Notes: generated by a model not told the origin, from the sequence alone. 64,000 bases of DNA from Chionoecetes opilio (GCA_016584305.1 JACEEZ010023648.1:78501-142500), one strand, 5' to 3'; shown: positions 30,296 to 42,266, counted from the first letter of the stretch. Numbers and translations are program-made.

Positions 30296-32325
30296 TCAAT
30301 CAATCATTGGGGGCATACGCCGGGGGGCGCGTCGCCTCGCCAACCCTACGACGCCACTCCTGGGGGTCACCACGCGCTAGTCTCCATGCAGGCTCCTTTC
30401 CCATACCAAGCAGCTCTCGACAAGAAACATCAACTTGCCCAAGCCACGAGCCTTGTGGGCCCCCCCTTGGCCTCCTCCACGCCGGATTGTCTCTTACAGA
30501 CACAACCCGATGGGAAGGATCGGTTTCAGGGTAGCGTGCCACATGCCCATATAGCCGAAGTTGGCGTTGACGGACTATGCAGGTAATAGGCCTCGATTCA
30601 GTCTCACGGTGCAATCGCTGATTTGACACGTAATCATCCCAGCGATACCCCATGTTTCTGCGAAGACACTTATTACCAAAAGCATTGATTAGTCTCTTCA
30701 AGTCACTATTTAGTGTCCATGTCTCACAACCATATAGTAAGACAGGGATCACAAGCGACTTGAAGATCCGGATCTTTGTCCTCCTGCACAGGTACCGACA
30801 ACGCCAAATACTCCCGCTGAGCGAGTCCATAGCACCGTGGGCTATGCCAATCCACCGTAAGACTTCTTGACGTGACCCGCCGTCATTATGGACTGCTCTA
30901 CCAAGGTATGTAAAACTTTCCAAGATTTCAATGTCCTCGCCACATGCATGAACAGACTGTACTGCTTCATCTAGTAAGTCTCCAAACACCTGGACCTTGG
31001 TCTTAAGCCAGGAGACCTAAAGCCCCAAAGGCTTTGCCTCCTCGTGCAGCGCCTCGAGAGCCATCACCAGTACATCCAGCGACTCAGCAAAGATTACTGC
31101 ATCATCGGCAAAAACAAGATCAGTGATCTTGGTGTTGCCGACGGATGCTCCACAATCACTTTGATCTACAACCTTGTCCAATACCCAGTCCATATAAGCG
31201 CTGAAAAGTGATGGGGCAAGGACGCACCCTTGCCTCACTCCTGTATTAACAGGAAAGAAGCTGGATGCACCTGCCCCACACTTCACAGCACTCTCAGTCC
31301 CAGAATACAGACCAGTTATCAAACCAATAGCCCTTGCAGGAATCCCGCGAAGTCGCAGAAGATCCCAAGTGACCACGATCACTGAGTCAAGCCTTTGAGA
31401 TCAACATAGCTGCAAGCATCCGTCGAAACTCACGTCGCTTCCACAGGCACAAGCGCAGGATACGTCCGTTGTTGGACTTACCAGGCGTGCCGGGCACCCA
31501 GGCTGTGACTGACGTGCCAGGCGTGTCAGGCGTGACTGACGTGCCAGGCGTGTCAGGCGTGACTGACGTGCCAGGCGTGTCAGGCGTGACTGACGTGCCA
31601 GGCGTGTCAGGCGTGACTGACGTGCCAGGCGTGTCAGGCGTGACTGACGTGCCAGGCGTGCCAGTCTGGCGGTGCCAGACTGCTGAGGTCTCTGATGCTT
31701 CAGCAGTTGACTGCGGATCCGTGTCAGCAATAAATGGGCAAGCACCTTGCCTGGCACGCTGAGCAGTGTAATACCGCGGTAATTGTTGCAGTCCTGACGG
31801 TCCCCTTTCCCTTTCCAGATAGGGACGATCAGCCCCCTTTTCCAGTCAGGAGGAATGGTACCTGATTACCACACGGCAGTCAGGACAGCATACAACCTGC
31901 GGATCATGGCCTCACCCCCAGCTTTGAGGAGCTCTGCACTGATATTACAAACACCAGCTGCCTTTCCACCCCTCAACTTAGCTACAGCCTCTCTGACTTC
32001 GTCAAGAGAAGGTGCGGTTTCGTCAATGGGAGGATCGGCATCCACTGCCTGTAATCCAGTGGTGTGAAGCTGCTCAGTTGGAGGGTCCACCGTGAACAAC
32101 TGCCCAAAGTACTCAGCCCAACGAGCCATCTGCCCATCCATGTCCAACACGAGGCGCCCATCTGCTGCTCGAATAGCACTCGCCCGAGATGGAGACTTGG
32201 AACGGAGCTTCTTCAGGGCTCGGTAGGCGGGTCGGAGGTCATTAACGTTCAAATGACCCTCGACATCCTCAGCGAGACTCCTGACATACCTCTCCTTGTC
32301 TCTCACCAGTGATAAGTCTTCCTGA
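30296..32325 (-). mobile_element. RTE-like LINE (LINE C), minus copy
   Basis: The minus strand encodes pieces of an RTE-type polymerase. Near 32300-31866: KERYVRSLAEDVEGHL, MARWAEYFGQLF, LRGGKAAGVCNISAELLKAG. Near 31380-31017: GVRQGCVLAPSLFSAYMDWV and ITDLVFADDAVIFAESL with the catalytic Asp pair. Near 30989-30300: FTYLGRAVHNDGGSRQEVL, VIPVLLYGCETWTLNSDLK, RQLRLYGHVARYPE and VGEATRPPAYAPND with the stop. A frame break lies at about 31017, and a 27-bp minisatellite (31507-31662) replaces palm-domain sequence. The 3' tail is (TGATT)-like, as is usual for RTE elements. Confidence 0.9.
31507..31662. repeat. 27-bp minisatellite inside LINE C
   Basis: About six units of 27 bases containing GACTGACGTGCCAGGCGTGT and CAGGCGT. 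Each unit is itself an imperfect double of a GCCAGGCGTG word. It lies where the RT fingers-to-palm sequence should be, so the element cannot be functional. The plus-strand repeated DVPGVSGVT and minus-strand RLARQSRLT strings are artefacts. Confidence 0.95.
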
Positions 32326-33371
32326 ATTATTACTCAAGGTCTTTTTCTTCACTTGCTTTATTGATTGTCTCGCTTCCCATTTTGTAATTCCATCTTATCC
32401 TTTACGCACTTTTACCAAATTATAATATTTTGCACTTTTTTGCGTTAAATTCCATTTTCCATTTTTGACTCAATTCATATATTCTATCCAAATCTTCCTG
32501 GAGTCTGCAATCCTCCTCCTTTTTAACCTTCTTCAAAATTTCACATCATCTGCAAACAGGCTCACGTAATTTTTCAAATGAGACACCAGGTCTTTAACAT
32601 TAATCAGGTACATAACAGGTGGAATAAACCGAGCCTTGAGGTAGCTACTCCGCTTTGCTTTTTTTTTTTTTTTTTTTTTCATCACAAAGGACTGGCCAAG
32701 GGCACAACAAAAATGGGTCACACAAAGCCCGCTTAGTTGCCAGTCCCTATAAAGAAGACAGTAAGAGAATAAAATAAAAAAGTGGGGTGAGCCAATTTAG
32801 TTCGGGAGGTGTCTTGTTACTCTTCTTTTGAAAAGATTTAAGTCATAGGAAAGTGGAAAAATAGAAACAGGAAGAGAGTTCCAGAGTTTACCAGTGAAAG
32901 GGATGAAAGAGTAAAGATACTGATTAACTCTTGCATTAGGAAGATGGACAGAATAGGGATGAGAATGAGTAGAAAGTCTTGTGCAGCGAGGCTGCGGGAG
33001 GGGGGGAGGCATGCAGTTAGCCAGTTCAGAAGAGTAGTGAGCATGAAAATAACGGTAGAAGAGAGCAAGAGAAGCAACATTGCGTCGGTGATTTAAAGAT
33101 TGAAGACAGTCAGTCAGAGGAGGGGAGTTGATGAGACGAAAAGCTTTTGACTCAACCCTGTTTAGGAGAGCTGTATGAGTGGATCCTCCCCAAGTGCTTA
33201 GCACACTTCTCCACCCTGACGCACAGTCTTTCATTATGGTTCTCATCTGTCTCCCTTTTAGGAAGTCTTTAATCAATTTCAGGACATTCCTATCCAGTCC
33301 TCCTTCGTATTCCAGTTTCCACAACAATCTTTTATGGGTACCATATCAAATGCTTTCTTCTAATCCAAGTA
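32326..33371 (-). mobile_element. LINE A-like copy (minus), split by LINE B
   Basis: The minus strand reads KLEYEGGLDRNVLKLIKDFL and KGRQMRTIMKDCASGWRSVL at 33330-33190. After a gap filled by LINE B (32658-33182) it resumes LINVKDLVSHLKNYVSLFAD at 32640-32530, then the WKMEFNAKKC-type segment near 32460. It is diverged from LINE A copies 1-3. It breaks at 33371 against Tigger F7, at a position corresponding to LDWKKAFDMVP. Confidence 0.8.
32658..33182 (-). mobile_element. LINE B 3' fragment nested in a LINE A-like copy
   Basis: A T-run at 32660-32679 is the poly(A) tail. The minus strand then gives, reading from 33180, HTALLNRVESKAFRLINSPP, LQSLNHRRNVASLALFYRYF, LPQPRCTRLSTHSHPYSVHL and YSFIPFTGKLWNSLPVSIFP with an open frame to the end. 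A 5'-truncated insertion. The junction makes an artificial 176-codon fusion ORF with the host LINE (32797-33327). Confidence 0.88.
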
Positions 33372-33439
33372 CAGTAAAAGCCTTATAACTCGGCACTGTA
33401 TAACTCGGAATTTGATATAACTCGGCATGGCAGAGGCAA

Positions 33440-33441
<2 letters not shown>

Positions 33442-33491
<50 letters not shown>

Positions 33492-34139
33492 ACACACCTA
33501 TGCCTATACTGCGTGTAGGCAGTGAGCTACAGGGGTGGGATGGTAGGCCCTGGAGGCTCACTCGAGGGCTGTGATGGTTGGCCCTCGCCCGTGGTGGCGC
33601 AGGCAGGATTGTTATAGTGACGCCCAGGGCCGGATCAAGAGCTGTGGGGGCCCTGAGGCTCAGCTTTTGTGGGGGCCCTATATTCGCACGAAAATTAAGC
33701 ACTTTTGTGGGTATTTTGAGGCCTATGTTTGGCAAAGAACTGTTAATGCATAGACTGGTATTCAGAGATAAAGGATGAAACAGAGACAGACAAATATGTT
33801 TTGGTTTTGTACTTGCCAATGTTTTTAATATTACTGCTTAAAGCTAATATGCATATGGTGGGGGCCCTTTTGGTGGGGGCCCTGTGGCAAGAGCCCCGGT
33901 AGCTCCTCCCTTAATCCGGCCCTGGACTGACGCCTGTGATTAGAGGCTCATGCCGCCCCCTGTGTCCTCCCATGCACTCACAGTCGAAGGTGGAGTTAAT
34001 GGACAGGGCATGTGGGTGTTCTTAGGCCACTCGACGGTGCAGAAAGATTTCAAGTGGATTTATGGGTCTCACTCGGGATCGAACTCAGGTCTTCGAGAAC
34101 GCCACTCGGTGACGCTAACCACTCTGCTACCGAGGCCCT
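33442..34139 (-). mobile_element. tRNA-derived SINE, full length, nested in F7
   Basis: Read on the minus strand from 34139: tRNA-like head GGCCTCGGTAGCAGAGTGGT (box A TAGCAGAGTGGTTAGCG), box B GAGTTCGATCCC about 45 bases later, then a body shared with 25861 and 40083 (CCACGGGCGAGGGCCAACCA), and a poly(A) of about 45 at 33443-33487 (T on the plus strand). The SINE is split by a small hAT-like element (33625-33924). No target duplication was found. Confidence 0.9.
33625..33924. mobile_element. 300-bp hAT-like MITE inside the SINE
   Basis: TIRs CAGGGCCGGATCAAGAGCT and, inverted, CAGGGCCGGATTAAGGGAGG. GTGACGCC precedes the left end (33617-33624) and CTGACGCC follows the right end after two extra bases, an 8-bp duplication with one mismatch. 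The uninterrupted SINE order (GTGACG, then CTGTGAT) is seen at 40254-40266. CAGGG ends and 8-bp duplication fit hAT. Confidence 0.82.
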
Positions 34140-34246
34140 AAACTGCATCTCATGGTTTTCACTCGGCATATCATGCCCTCACAACCTCTTGTGTGAACAT
34201 GTAAACAGAAAGTCAGCAAAAAATAATGTATCTCGGCATATTGATG

Positions 34247-34410
34247 TTATAACTGCATCTCTTCGCTTACACTCGGCATATCCTCAGTCGCATAAAGTCG
34301 TATTTTTGTCCTTTTGATCTTTTCCTGCAGGCTCAGGCTCTTCAATTTCATTCCCTTCCTGCTGGAGACACCCTTGCGTGATGGAGCTGACATCTTGAAA
34401 TACAGTACTG
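34247..34410 (-). pseudogene. Tigger transposase start, inverted duplicate
   Basis: The minus strand reads MSAPSRKGVSSRKGMKLKSL and SLQEKIKRTK before losing the frame. It is the mirror of the plus-strand copy at 34814, together with about 100 bases of 5' flank (CAGTACTGTATGATGTAATC). The inverted pair is separated by about 400 bases and forms an internal palindrome in F7. Confidence 0.7.
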
Positions 34411-34813
34411 TATGATGTAATCCCAAAACACGTAAAATAGGTGGCAAAGTAAAACAAAGGTCGGGAACGAGCATGTAGGCTGTCAGCTGAGCCGTGTTTA
34501 TGTCGTCCAAGCACCGTCTTGGATACGAATTCCGTTTTTTTGTCGAAATTGAAAAAGGATTGGTTTCTGCTTCAAAAACACAACAAGCTTGGTAGGAGCC
34601 AAAATAATAATCAATGCAAAACATTGCAAACAATATCACAAAGTAGTATAACACACATTTCAGCAAGTGTTATTGGATTGGGATTCGTAATCCAAGACGG
34701 TGCTTGGACGACAAAAACACGGCGCAGCCTACGCGCTGGTTCCTGACCTTTGCTTTAATTTGCCACCTATTTTACGTGTTTTGGGATTACATCATACAGT
34801 ACTGTATATCAAG

Positions 34814-35003
34814 ATGTCAGCTCCATCACGCAAGGGTGTCTCCAGCAGGAAGGATGAATTTCTCAGGAAGGAATGAAAGAGAGTCTGAGCCTGCAGAAAA
34901 AGGTGAAAGTGCTGGCAAGGATGGATGCAGGTGCGTCCATGCGTGCTATTTGTGCTGAGTTTGATATCAAATCCAGCACATTCCATTCTACCCGTTCACT
35001 GGT
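34814..35003 (+). pseudogene. Tigger transposase N-terminal CENP-B-type HTH
   Basis: The plus strand starts MSAPSRKGVSSRKDEF, shifts frame, then reads ESLSLQKKVKVLARMDAG and ASMRAICAEFDIKSSTFHS, after which GGTAAGTG could be read as a splice donor or simply decayed sequence. The pattern LSLxxKVxVLxRxDxGxSxRAIxxEFxIxxSTxH is the N-terminal helix-turn-helix of Tigger transposases. The DDE catalytic part is absent. Confidence 0.78.
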
Positions 35004-35040
35004 AAGTGTAATTTTTATGCTTTTACAGTACTGTATTTAC

Positions 35041-35072
<32 letters not shown>

Positions 35073-35151
35073 CCATATCAGAGGAGACATGCATTACTCG
35101 GCCATTGAAAACTCGCAAGGGCAGAGTATCGTGCGAGTTAAGGCTTTACTG

Positions 35152-35475
35152 AAGCAATCCCCCATTTCTTTATTGTTAGTGCTTGCAGTGATGTCAATCC
35201 AGCGAATCAAAATGCCGCTGAGTGAATTCTCAGATATCCATCGTTACATTTAGAGTTTATATATCAATGAGCATCAAGAGGTTGCCAGGATGTACAGGGA
35301 AAAAAAAAAAAAAAATTTGATTCTCGTGTAGTTTATATTTGGTTTGTCATTATCTGACATATCACGGGGCTGGAGATTAGTCTCTAGTGCTCCAATCGAA
35401 TCAGGCTGCCTAAGGTATGGAAGAGAGAGGGTTGCATCTTGTACTGCACTATTACCCATAACCACTTCCTTACCT
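35152..35475. other. No feature seen between F7 and the hAT-like element
   Basis: Short AT-rich flank with an A-run at 35300-35315. Expected LINE A-like sequence does not resume after F7, so either the LINE was deleted here or the right junction is rearranged. Confidence 0.45.
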
Positions 35476-35580
35476 CAGGTTCTGCAAAGTAGACGGTCAG
35501 CGACCAATACGGGTGCCAAGCTTTGGTCAAGAAGTCGCCAAACGTTATGTAATATTTCTTACATAATATGTGAATGCATA

Positions 35581-36527
<947 letters not shown>

Positions 36528-36614
36528 AGGACTTATAGCAAATCTTCATTTGCCGATAAATCATAAAAAATTTCAATTACTTAGTCAATATTTTACACAG
36601 TACTTTTGATAATA

Positions 36615-37344
36615 CACAGCGCGCATTGTTGACATCAAAACACAGCGCTTCCATACGTGAATTCAGAAAATGTACTCTATAGGCAGCCTAACTAACTTCC
36701 GAGGAGAGATATCTTACATATGGCAAGTTGTTTAAGAGGGCAGTCCATCAAGACCGTTGAGGAATGTTCAGATGCATAAAATCAAGTCATATCGCAATAT
36801 TTTTCTTGCTCTTAATTGAGGATGGGCATCCACTTGACGTTTCATAACATTTAGCGTGCTTGCTGATGTTTTACACTCGCCCTGGCCACTTATAATGTTC
36901 TGGTGTCACGGCTGTCGCGACGATGCAACCCACCGTCAAACTTTCCACCCACTTATGCACACATCTCCTCGTAACATCCACAATCCTTGATATTTCTTCC
37001 ACTGGCCTCTCTGCCTTGTGTAGACATACAATAACTTTAATTTGCTCTTTTGTTAGGTCTTTCTTGCCACTCATTATGAAAATAATAATAGTCATACCAA
37101 TGCGCCTCTGCTCAAATTACTCACGGGAAGGAAGGCGATACTTTTTTAAATGCTTCGTCTATAATTGACAAGTGGCATCTGAACATTCCTCAACGGTCTT
37201 GATGGACTGCCCGTGCTATAAACAAGCCACCATATGTAAGATATCTCTCTCGGAAGTCAGTAGGCTGCCATAGAGTACATTTTCTGAATTCCCGTATGGA
37301 AGCGCTGTGTTATGATGTCGCGAACAATGCTTTGGCGCGCTGTG
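36615..37344 (-). mobile_element. Tc1/mariner-like element with about 170-bp TIRs
   Basis: Begins CACAGCGCGC and ends GCGCGCTGTG with TA on each side. The arms 36615-36778 and 37166-37344 are long inverted repeats (GGAATGTTCAGATGC against GCATCTGAACATTCC). The hAT-like copy 1 (46500-46590) lacks this block and approximates the empty site. The interior encodes only a transposase N-terminus (36871-37074). Long TIRs with inner repeats are known from IR/DR-type Tc1 elements. Confidence 0.85.
36871..37074 (-). pseudogene. Tc1-like transposase N-terminal HTH, truncated
   Basis: From ATG 37074 the frame reads SGKKDLTKEQIKVIVCLHK, AERPVEEISRIVDVTRR and CVHKWVESL, then loses similarity and stops. This is the paired-like helix-turn-helix that binds the TIRs in Tc1/mariner transposases. 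The DDE/DDD catalytic domain is missing, so the element would need a transposase in trans. Confidence 0.7.
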
Positions 37345-37580
37345 TATTTTTAATTGATAAAATTTACATTGCCACATTCTAACATATGCAATTATATTGA
37401 ATCCATAGATGCATGTATGTATATATGTATGCATATTTAGATGCACATGTGTGTATGTATGTAATTGTAATAAAAAATCACAAGGAAGAGAGAAAGTAGC
37501 AACATACGCACAATAGGGTCGTGAATGTAATGCATAAATTAAAACTGGGTCGCGATGAAAAAAGTTTGAAGAACACTGCT

Positions 37581-38092
37581 CTACCCCCTCCCACAGGTCT
37601 AGAGAAGCATTTTGCCTGGCAAATTACTATCCATTGTCAAGAAGACAAATATAGTCACCTTGTAAAGTGGTGGCAGGTCCATGAGCCAGATAGTAAGGGA
37701 GATGCGAATCTCGAGAAATGCTGTATCAACCTGTTGCATGCAAGCTTTGAATGATGAGTTGGTAACTAGTTTGGTGGAAAAAGGGTTACAACGACCTCCA
37801 AAATTTTTAAAGAAGACCATGCTGTTTGATTGGTCTTCTTTGTGTTCCATGTTGCTTGGTCTTTAACGTTTTCCGAGGTCGTTCTAACCCTTTTCCCACT
37901 AAACTAGTTACCAACTCCTCATTTAAATCCTGCATGCACCAGATTGAGACAATATTTCTCGAGATACTTATCTTCCTTGCTATTTAGTTCATGGGCTTGC
38001 CACCACTGTATAAAGTGAATATATGTGTTTTTTTGACAATGGATAGTAGTTTGCCAGGCAAAATGCTTCTGTAAACCTGGGGGAGGGGGTAG
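37581..38092. mobile_element. 512-bp foldback element
   Basis: Arms of about 225 bases, CTACCCCCTCCCACAGG (37581) against its complement ending at 38092, meet around a 40-base centre near 37840. Arms share GAAGCATTTTGCCTGGCAAA and AACTAGTTTGGTGGAAAAAG with scattered differences. The arm ORF (37681-37866) contains SQIVREMRISRNAVSTCC, which faintly recalls a Tc1-type HTH but may be chance. Confidence 0.85.
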
Positions 38093-38302
38093 AGAGAAGT
38101 AGGGTGATAGGGGGGCATTTAGGTGCAGGGAACAAAGATGGCAACCCTCGCCTCTCCTCTAGCGCCTCCGCCTCTCTCTACCACTATCTCCTCCCGCTCA
38201 CTCATTCTCTTCTCCACCACACCACACACATTCAAAGATTGTTCCCCGTATCCTAACTCTCATAAATCTTTGCCATAACTCGTAAATTATCACCTACATA
38301 TA

Positions 38303-38628
38303 CAGCTAAGTATTAATTATCCGACCTTGGGGGGACCGAAGGTAGGTCGGATAATTGGAATAGTCGGATGTTCGGATATCACAGTAACCATAAACGTAAG
38401 GACAAAATGGTATAGAACATAAAAGATGCAGCTCTGAAGGCCGATCCAGTGGTATACGCGAAAGTAAAATTCATGCGTAAATAAAGCCACAAATCAATGT
38501 TTTCTAAAAACTAAAAAAAAAAAAAAAAGTAAAATAAATGGCCAAAACAAGACACAATGTGGTGGTGAAAAAAGTTGGTTGTTTGGACAAGTCGGATGTT
38601 TGGAGGTCGGATGTTGGGAATTTGGCTG
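38303..38628. mobile_element. Tigger-type MITE F6, copy 1
   Basis: TIRs CAGCTAAGTATTAATTATCC and, inverted, CAGCCAAATTCCCAACATCC, with TA on both sides. A second copy at 59540-59870 is about 95 percent identical by eye. Subterminal GTCGGAT words repeat six times. Non-coding. Confidence 0.87.
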
Positions 38629-39314
38629 TATATCCAACCACTGCAAATTTTTATTTTCACATCATATGTACTGAGCGTCTGTCTGCCTTACCGGGCCCAT
38701 GCGTGGTGCTGTTTGCTACTCACTGACCGGGTGAGGGTGAGGGTGAGGGTCACGTGCCACAGTAACCACTCACCACATGACAAAAACGGCACAAGCGTAT
38801 GGTTTTATTTTATGGGTAAATTTGGTTTGTATACCTGCCCTATTCAATGATACTCACTCCTATCCTGTGACTTTACTCAATATCTTAGTGCTTGTGTGAC
38901 TTGGTATCCAGCTTTTCTATGTCTAATCTGATGCCCAGATTTTTGCTAGTGATAGTGATTCAGAGTAGTAATAGAAGAATAGTGTACATACAAAGCCTCC
39001 CTCTGCTGACAAGACTCATCTGCGGCATGAAAACAAGTAAGTGTTGATTTTTTCACTTTTGTTTATTTTTTATTTTAGTTTATTAATTGTATTTTTTTGT
39101 GCATTTATTATACGGGGGTAAGAAGATTTTGGATGTCGTAATATAATATAGGTCGGAAAGAAGTAGAGCCCCTATTGTTCCGACTTAGAGGTTTTAAACT
39201 GTATATATTTTCTTTAACATCATATGGAGGCTAGGTAGGGGCAGAAAAAAGAAAGAAAAAATCCCTTATAAGTGCCAGACCTCAAAAAAGTAGACATTAA
39301 AGAGTGCCAAAAGT
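38629..39314. other. Unassigned sequence with a short (GAGGGT)n
   Basis: GTGAGGGTGAGGGTGAGGGT lies at 38731-38750. The rest is AT-rich, without shared repeats or credible ORFs. Confidence 0.5.
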
Positions 39315-39640
39315 TGTTGAAATTATGTAGGGGGCATCTTGAGACTCCCCTCTAAAAAAAGGATTGAAGTTCTAGGAAGGAGGAAAAACAGAATCAGGAG
39401 GATTCCCCGAGTTTACCAGTGAAAGGGATGAAGGAATGAGGATACTCTTGCATTACAGATATGGACAGAATAGGGATGATAATAAGTCTTATGCAGCAAA
39501 GCAGCAGGGAGGCAAGCAAACCTTAGCAAAGTCAGAAGAGCAGTAACCATAAAAAAATTAGTACTACAGTGTCTGCAGATGAAATTAGGACGACAGAGAT
39601 TAATAGCACAATTTTTTTGCCATAGCTTCATCAGCTCATG
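39315..39640 (-). mobile_element. LINE B 3' fragment, decayed
   Basis: TGAGACTCCCCTCTAAAAAA, TTTACCAGTGAAAGGGATGA and GATATGGACAGAATAGGGAT parallel 19850-19990 and 32815-32960. The minus frame still shows YYHPYSVHICNARVSSFLHP. It is more diverged than the other copies and 5'-truncated. Confidence 0.75.
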
Positions 39641-39982
39641 TTACTATGATTGAACATACGGTTGAGTTTCTAGCAACTTACAGCAACTCAACAAAGTGTT
39701 GTCAACTTTCTGTCAAAGCTGCACCGTCAGATATCCAGCACACTTCACACTAGGTGTTTTGGTTCGCTCTCTCTCTATCCTCTTTTGCGCTGTTTCGCGC
39801 TCTATTTTATGCACACACATGCCACAACCTACTAACATTGGGAAAAATACACTTGTCCATGATGGAGAAAGCAATACCGTATTTTACGGCTTATAAGACG
39901 CTTCATCTTGGAAGATGCACCCTGATTTCGGAAAGATATTTCTAAGAAAAAAAACAGACCACCAAAGCTGTTGTCCGATATA

Positions 39983-41571
39983 CAGTACCCTCCCGAGTTT
40001 CACGCTATGCGAGTTTCGCGATCCTCGAGTTTCATGCTGAGTCCTAAATTCTTACCATCCCGACTTTCGCGCTGCTTCGTACGTTTTTTTTTTTTTTTTT
40101 TTGTTGTTTTTTTTGGTGGTGTAGTGGGTGTGGTGTGCCTGGCATACAGCGCCGTTTGGCAGTGACCTCCAGGGGTGGATGGTAGGCCCTGGAGGTTCAC
40201 TGAGGGCTGTGATGGTTGGCCACTCGCACGGGTGGCGCAGACAGAATTTTATGTGACGCTGTGATGTGAGGCCTCATCGGACACCTCCGTGTCCTGAGCA
40301 CTTGCAATCGAGAGCTAGATATGGACACCCTGTGGTGTGTTCTTGCCACTTCCTGCGGTTGTAGTAGAAAAGACTTTAAGTGGATTTTACTAGCTTCACA
40401 AGATTCGACTGGGTCTCTCGAGAAGCACCTCGGAGACGGTAACCACTCACATACGCCCTACCATAAGACGACTCACGCCGTCTTCCTACTTCTGTTACGT
40501 AAATATCTATATAGACTTAGTATAGCTTGATGTAGTTTTGTTTAGTTTTTTTCCATTTGTTCGTGTTTTCTTCTACACCACCATCAGCTGACGCCCTCAC
40601 TCACTCAGACCAAAACAAATGAAAATGTTTTAGTATCCCAGGTAAAATAGACAAGGGAAGAGTTGACAAATCTGTTAACAAAGCAGACGAAGTTTGAAGA
40701 GAACCTATGAAGGGATACTAAGCGTCAAAGGTCAAAAGAAGAAGACGAATCGAGAGACAGAGATGGAAGTTTTTAACAAGATAATCCTTTCACCTGACTT
40801 GTCATACATAAAAGGACACTAACATAGACATAAGACATGTACAATAAGCAGAGCTAGATCACTCAATGCCTTGCTCTTACTAACTAATCACTACACTAAT
40901 GCTTTCCTCCCTTCTCTACGGTACCTCCAATGCCTTCCTCTCTTCTCTCCTGTCTCCTCCAGTACCTCCAGCAACCACAGTACCACACACATCCTTGTTA
41001 ATCACTTACAAAGGAGTATTTTGTGGTAAATAAGTAAGGATCGGCGGGGGTCAGGTCAGGTGCTACTTATTTCGAAGGTGTTACTTATTTTATGCAACAC
41101 CGGTTCAAAGGCCTGGCCTATGAAGAATAGACCACCTGTAATATCAAGATCAAGATCAAGTATCGTTTGTAGGACAGAATATGTGTGTGGGAGAACGCCG
41201 GAATAAAGGCTTCACCGACAGCATCCGCTGGGTGACTCCCAACTCAAGCTGAAGCTCAAGCTCCTCTCCTCCCTCCTCTTCCTCCTCCTCTCCTCTACGG
41301 AGTGTTGGCCGAAGCCACCACCCCGGGTGGCGGGTCACAAACTTTTGGCTAACACCCGGTACCCATTGCTGGGTGGACAGGGGCTAGGGGTATTTTCAGG
41401 ATATTTTTTGGGGGAAAAAGTGAGTTTTATAAGCTGTAAAATACGGTAGGTACACCTTGCACCGGACTAAATAAGCATTTTTACAGTGTTTTCAATACCC
41501 GAGTTTCGCGATCCGCGAGTTTCGCACTATGCCTTCGGAAGAAAGCAACCGCGAAACTCGGGAGAGTACTG
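39983..41571. mobile_element. Tigger-type element F4, copy 2
   Basis: TIRs CAGTACCCTCCCGAGTTTCA (39983) and, inverted, CAGTACTCTCCCGAGTTTCG, with TA at both junctions. It has the same mosaic plan as copy 1: a SINE after CGCTGCTTCGTAC and an F9 end before the right TIR (41400-41452). The block 41150-41400 (CTCCTCTCC-rich, then GGGTGGCGGGTCACAAAC) recurs inverted in copy 3 at 61040-61260. Confidence 0.83.
40083..40470 (-). mobile_element. SINE in F4 copy 2
   Basis: A T-run at 40083-40102 is followed by GGCAGTGACCTCCAGGGGTG, GGTGGCGCAGACAGAAT and, further, the decayed tRNA-like head (CTCGAGAAGCACCTCGGAGA). Same family as 33442-34139 and the same insertion point as in F4 copy 1. The head is too decayed for pol III boxes to be trusted. 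Confidence 0.78.
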
Positions 41572-42266
41572 TACAGTCATTTTCACACAAGAATATGCTC
41601 ACTATTCATTATCTTCATTCAGCACTGCTCATCAGCCATTTTTATTTTCTAGCTTGTTTGCGCTAGTAGTATAAGTGAATCATCATGTTGGCTGGCTGAG
41701 CATGTACAGTTTGTACATGCAGGTCGAACGGCGGGAGTGAAAACAAACCCGACCGCGGCGGTGTGCAGCTGCCTGCCTGCCTGGTGTGCCGATCAGCTGA
41801 GTCTGGCTTTGTCGTCCTGAGTGTAAACACCTCTTCTCACGTCCTCCCATGCCTCACTGCCTCACTGTGACCCCCACACCTGTGCCTCACCACGTATTGT
41901 TTGAATGTTCCTGTATGCGTGTACTATTTGTGATGGCTGCATGTACATAAGTATACAAACTTTCATCTAATGTAACCAAGTTCCTTATACAAGGAATGGC
42001 TGTTGGCGCCAATCTGTCAAGGCGGATTGGCTCCTGCCAGTATCGCACCGCAGTAAACATCACAGTGAAGACATATTAGTTGATTTGAATGTCTTATGGT
42101 ATTCGAAATACTTGTAACAGTTAAGTACTGAGGTTACATCATATAAGAGGCTGAATTGAATAGCTACCTAAGCTAAACTCCTACAACATTCGTCATGGAA
42201 GACGCATGAGTGTTTTTCAGGGTAATTTTTGGGAAAAAAGTGCGTCTTATAAGCAGTAAAATACGG

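Larger units (their letters stand above)
33372..35151 (+). mobile_element. Tigger element F7 with transposase remnants
   Basis: TIRs CAGTAAAAGCCTTATAACTC (33372) and, inverted, CAGTAAAGCCTTAACTCG; TA precedes the left end. The interior holds CENP-B-type HTH coding remnants on both strands (34247-34410 minus and 34814-35003 plus), which confirm a Tigger origin. A complete SINE (33442-34139) sits in the left part and a T-run (35043-35073) in the right. Confidence 0.85.
39877..42266. mobile_element. TA-target element F9, copy 2, interrupted by F4
   Basis: TIRs CCGTATTTTACGGCTTATAA (39877) and the near-complement ending at 42266, with TA on both sides. The right part (42000-42266) is the inverted equivalent of 27398-27570 plus 28161-28260. 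F4 copy 2 (39983-41571) is inserted in the left part. Between 41572 and 42000 lies F9 interior without coding sequence. Confidence 0.8.

Noticed and set aside
32797..33327. 176-codon ORF as one gene
   Set aside because: It is a fusion across the junction of a LINE A-like RT (33330-33190) and a LINE B fragment (from 33182), not a conserved protein.
38731..38750. (GTGAGG)n as a telomere-like or G-quadruplex feature
   Set aside because: Only about three units; noted, but too short to support a claim.
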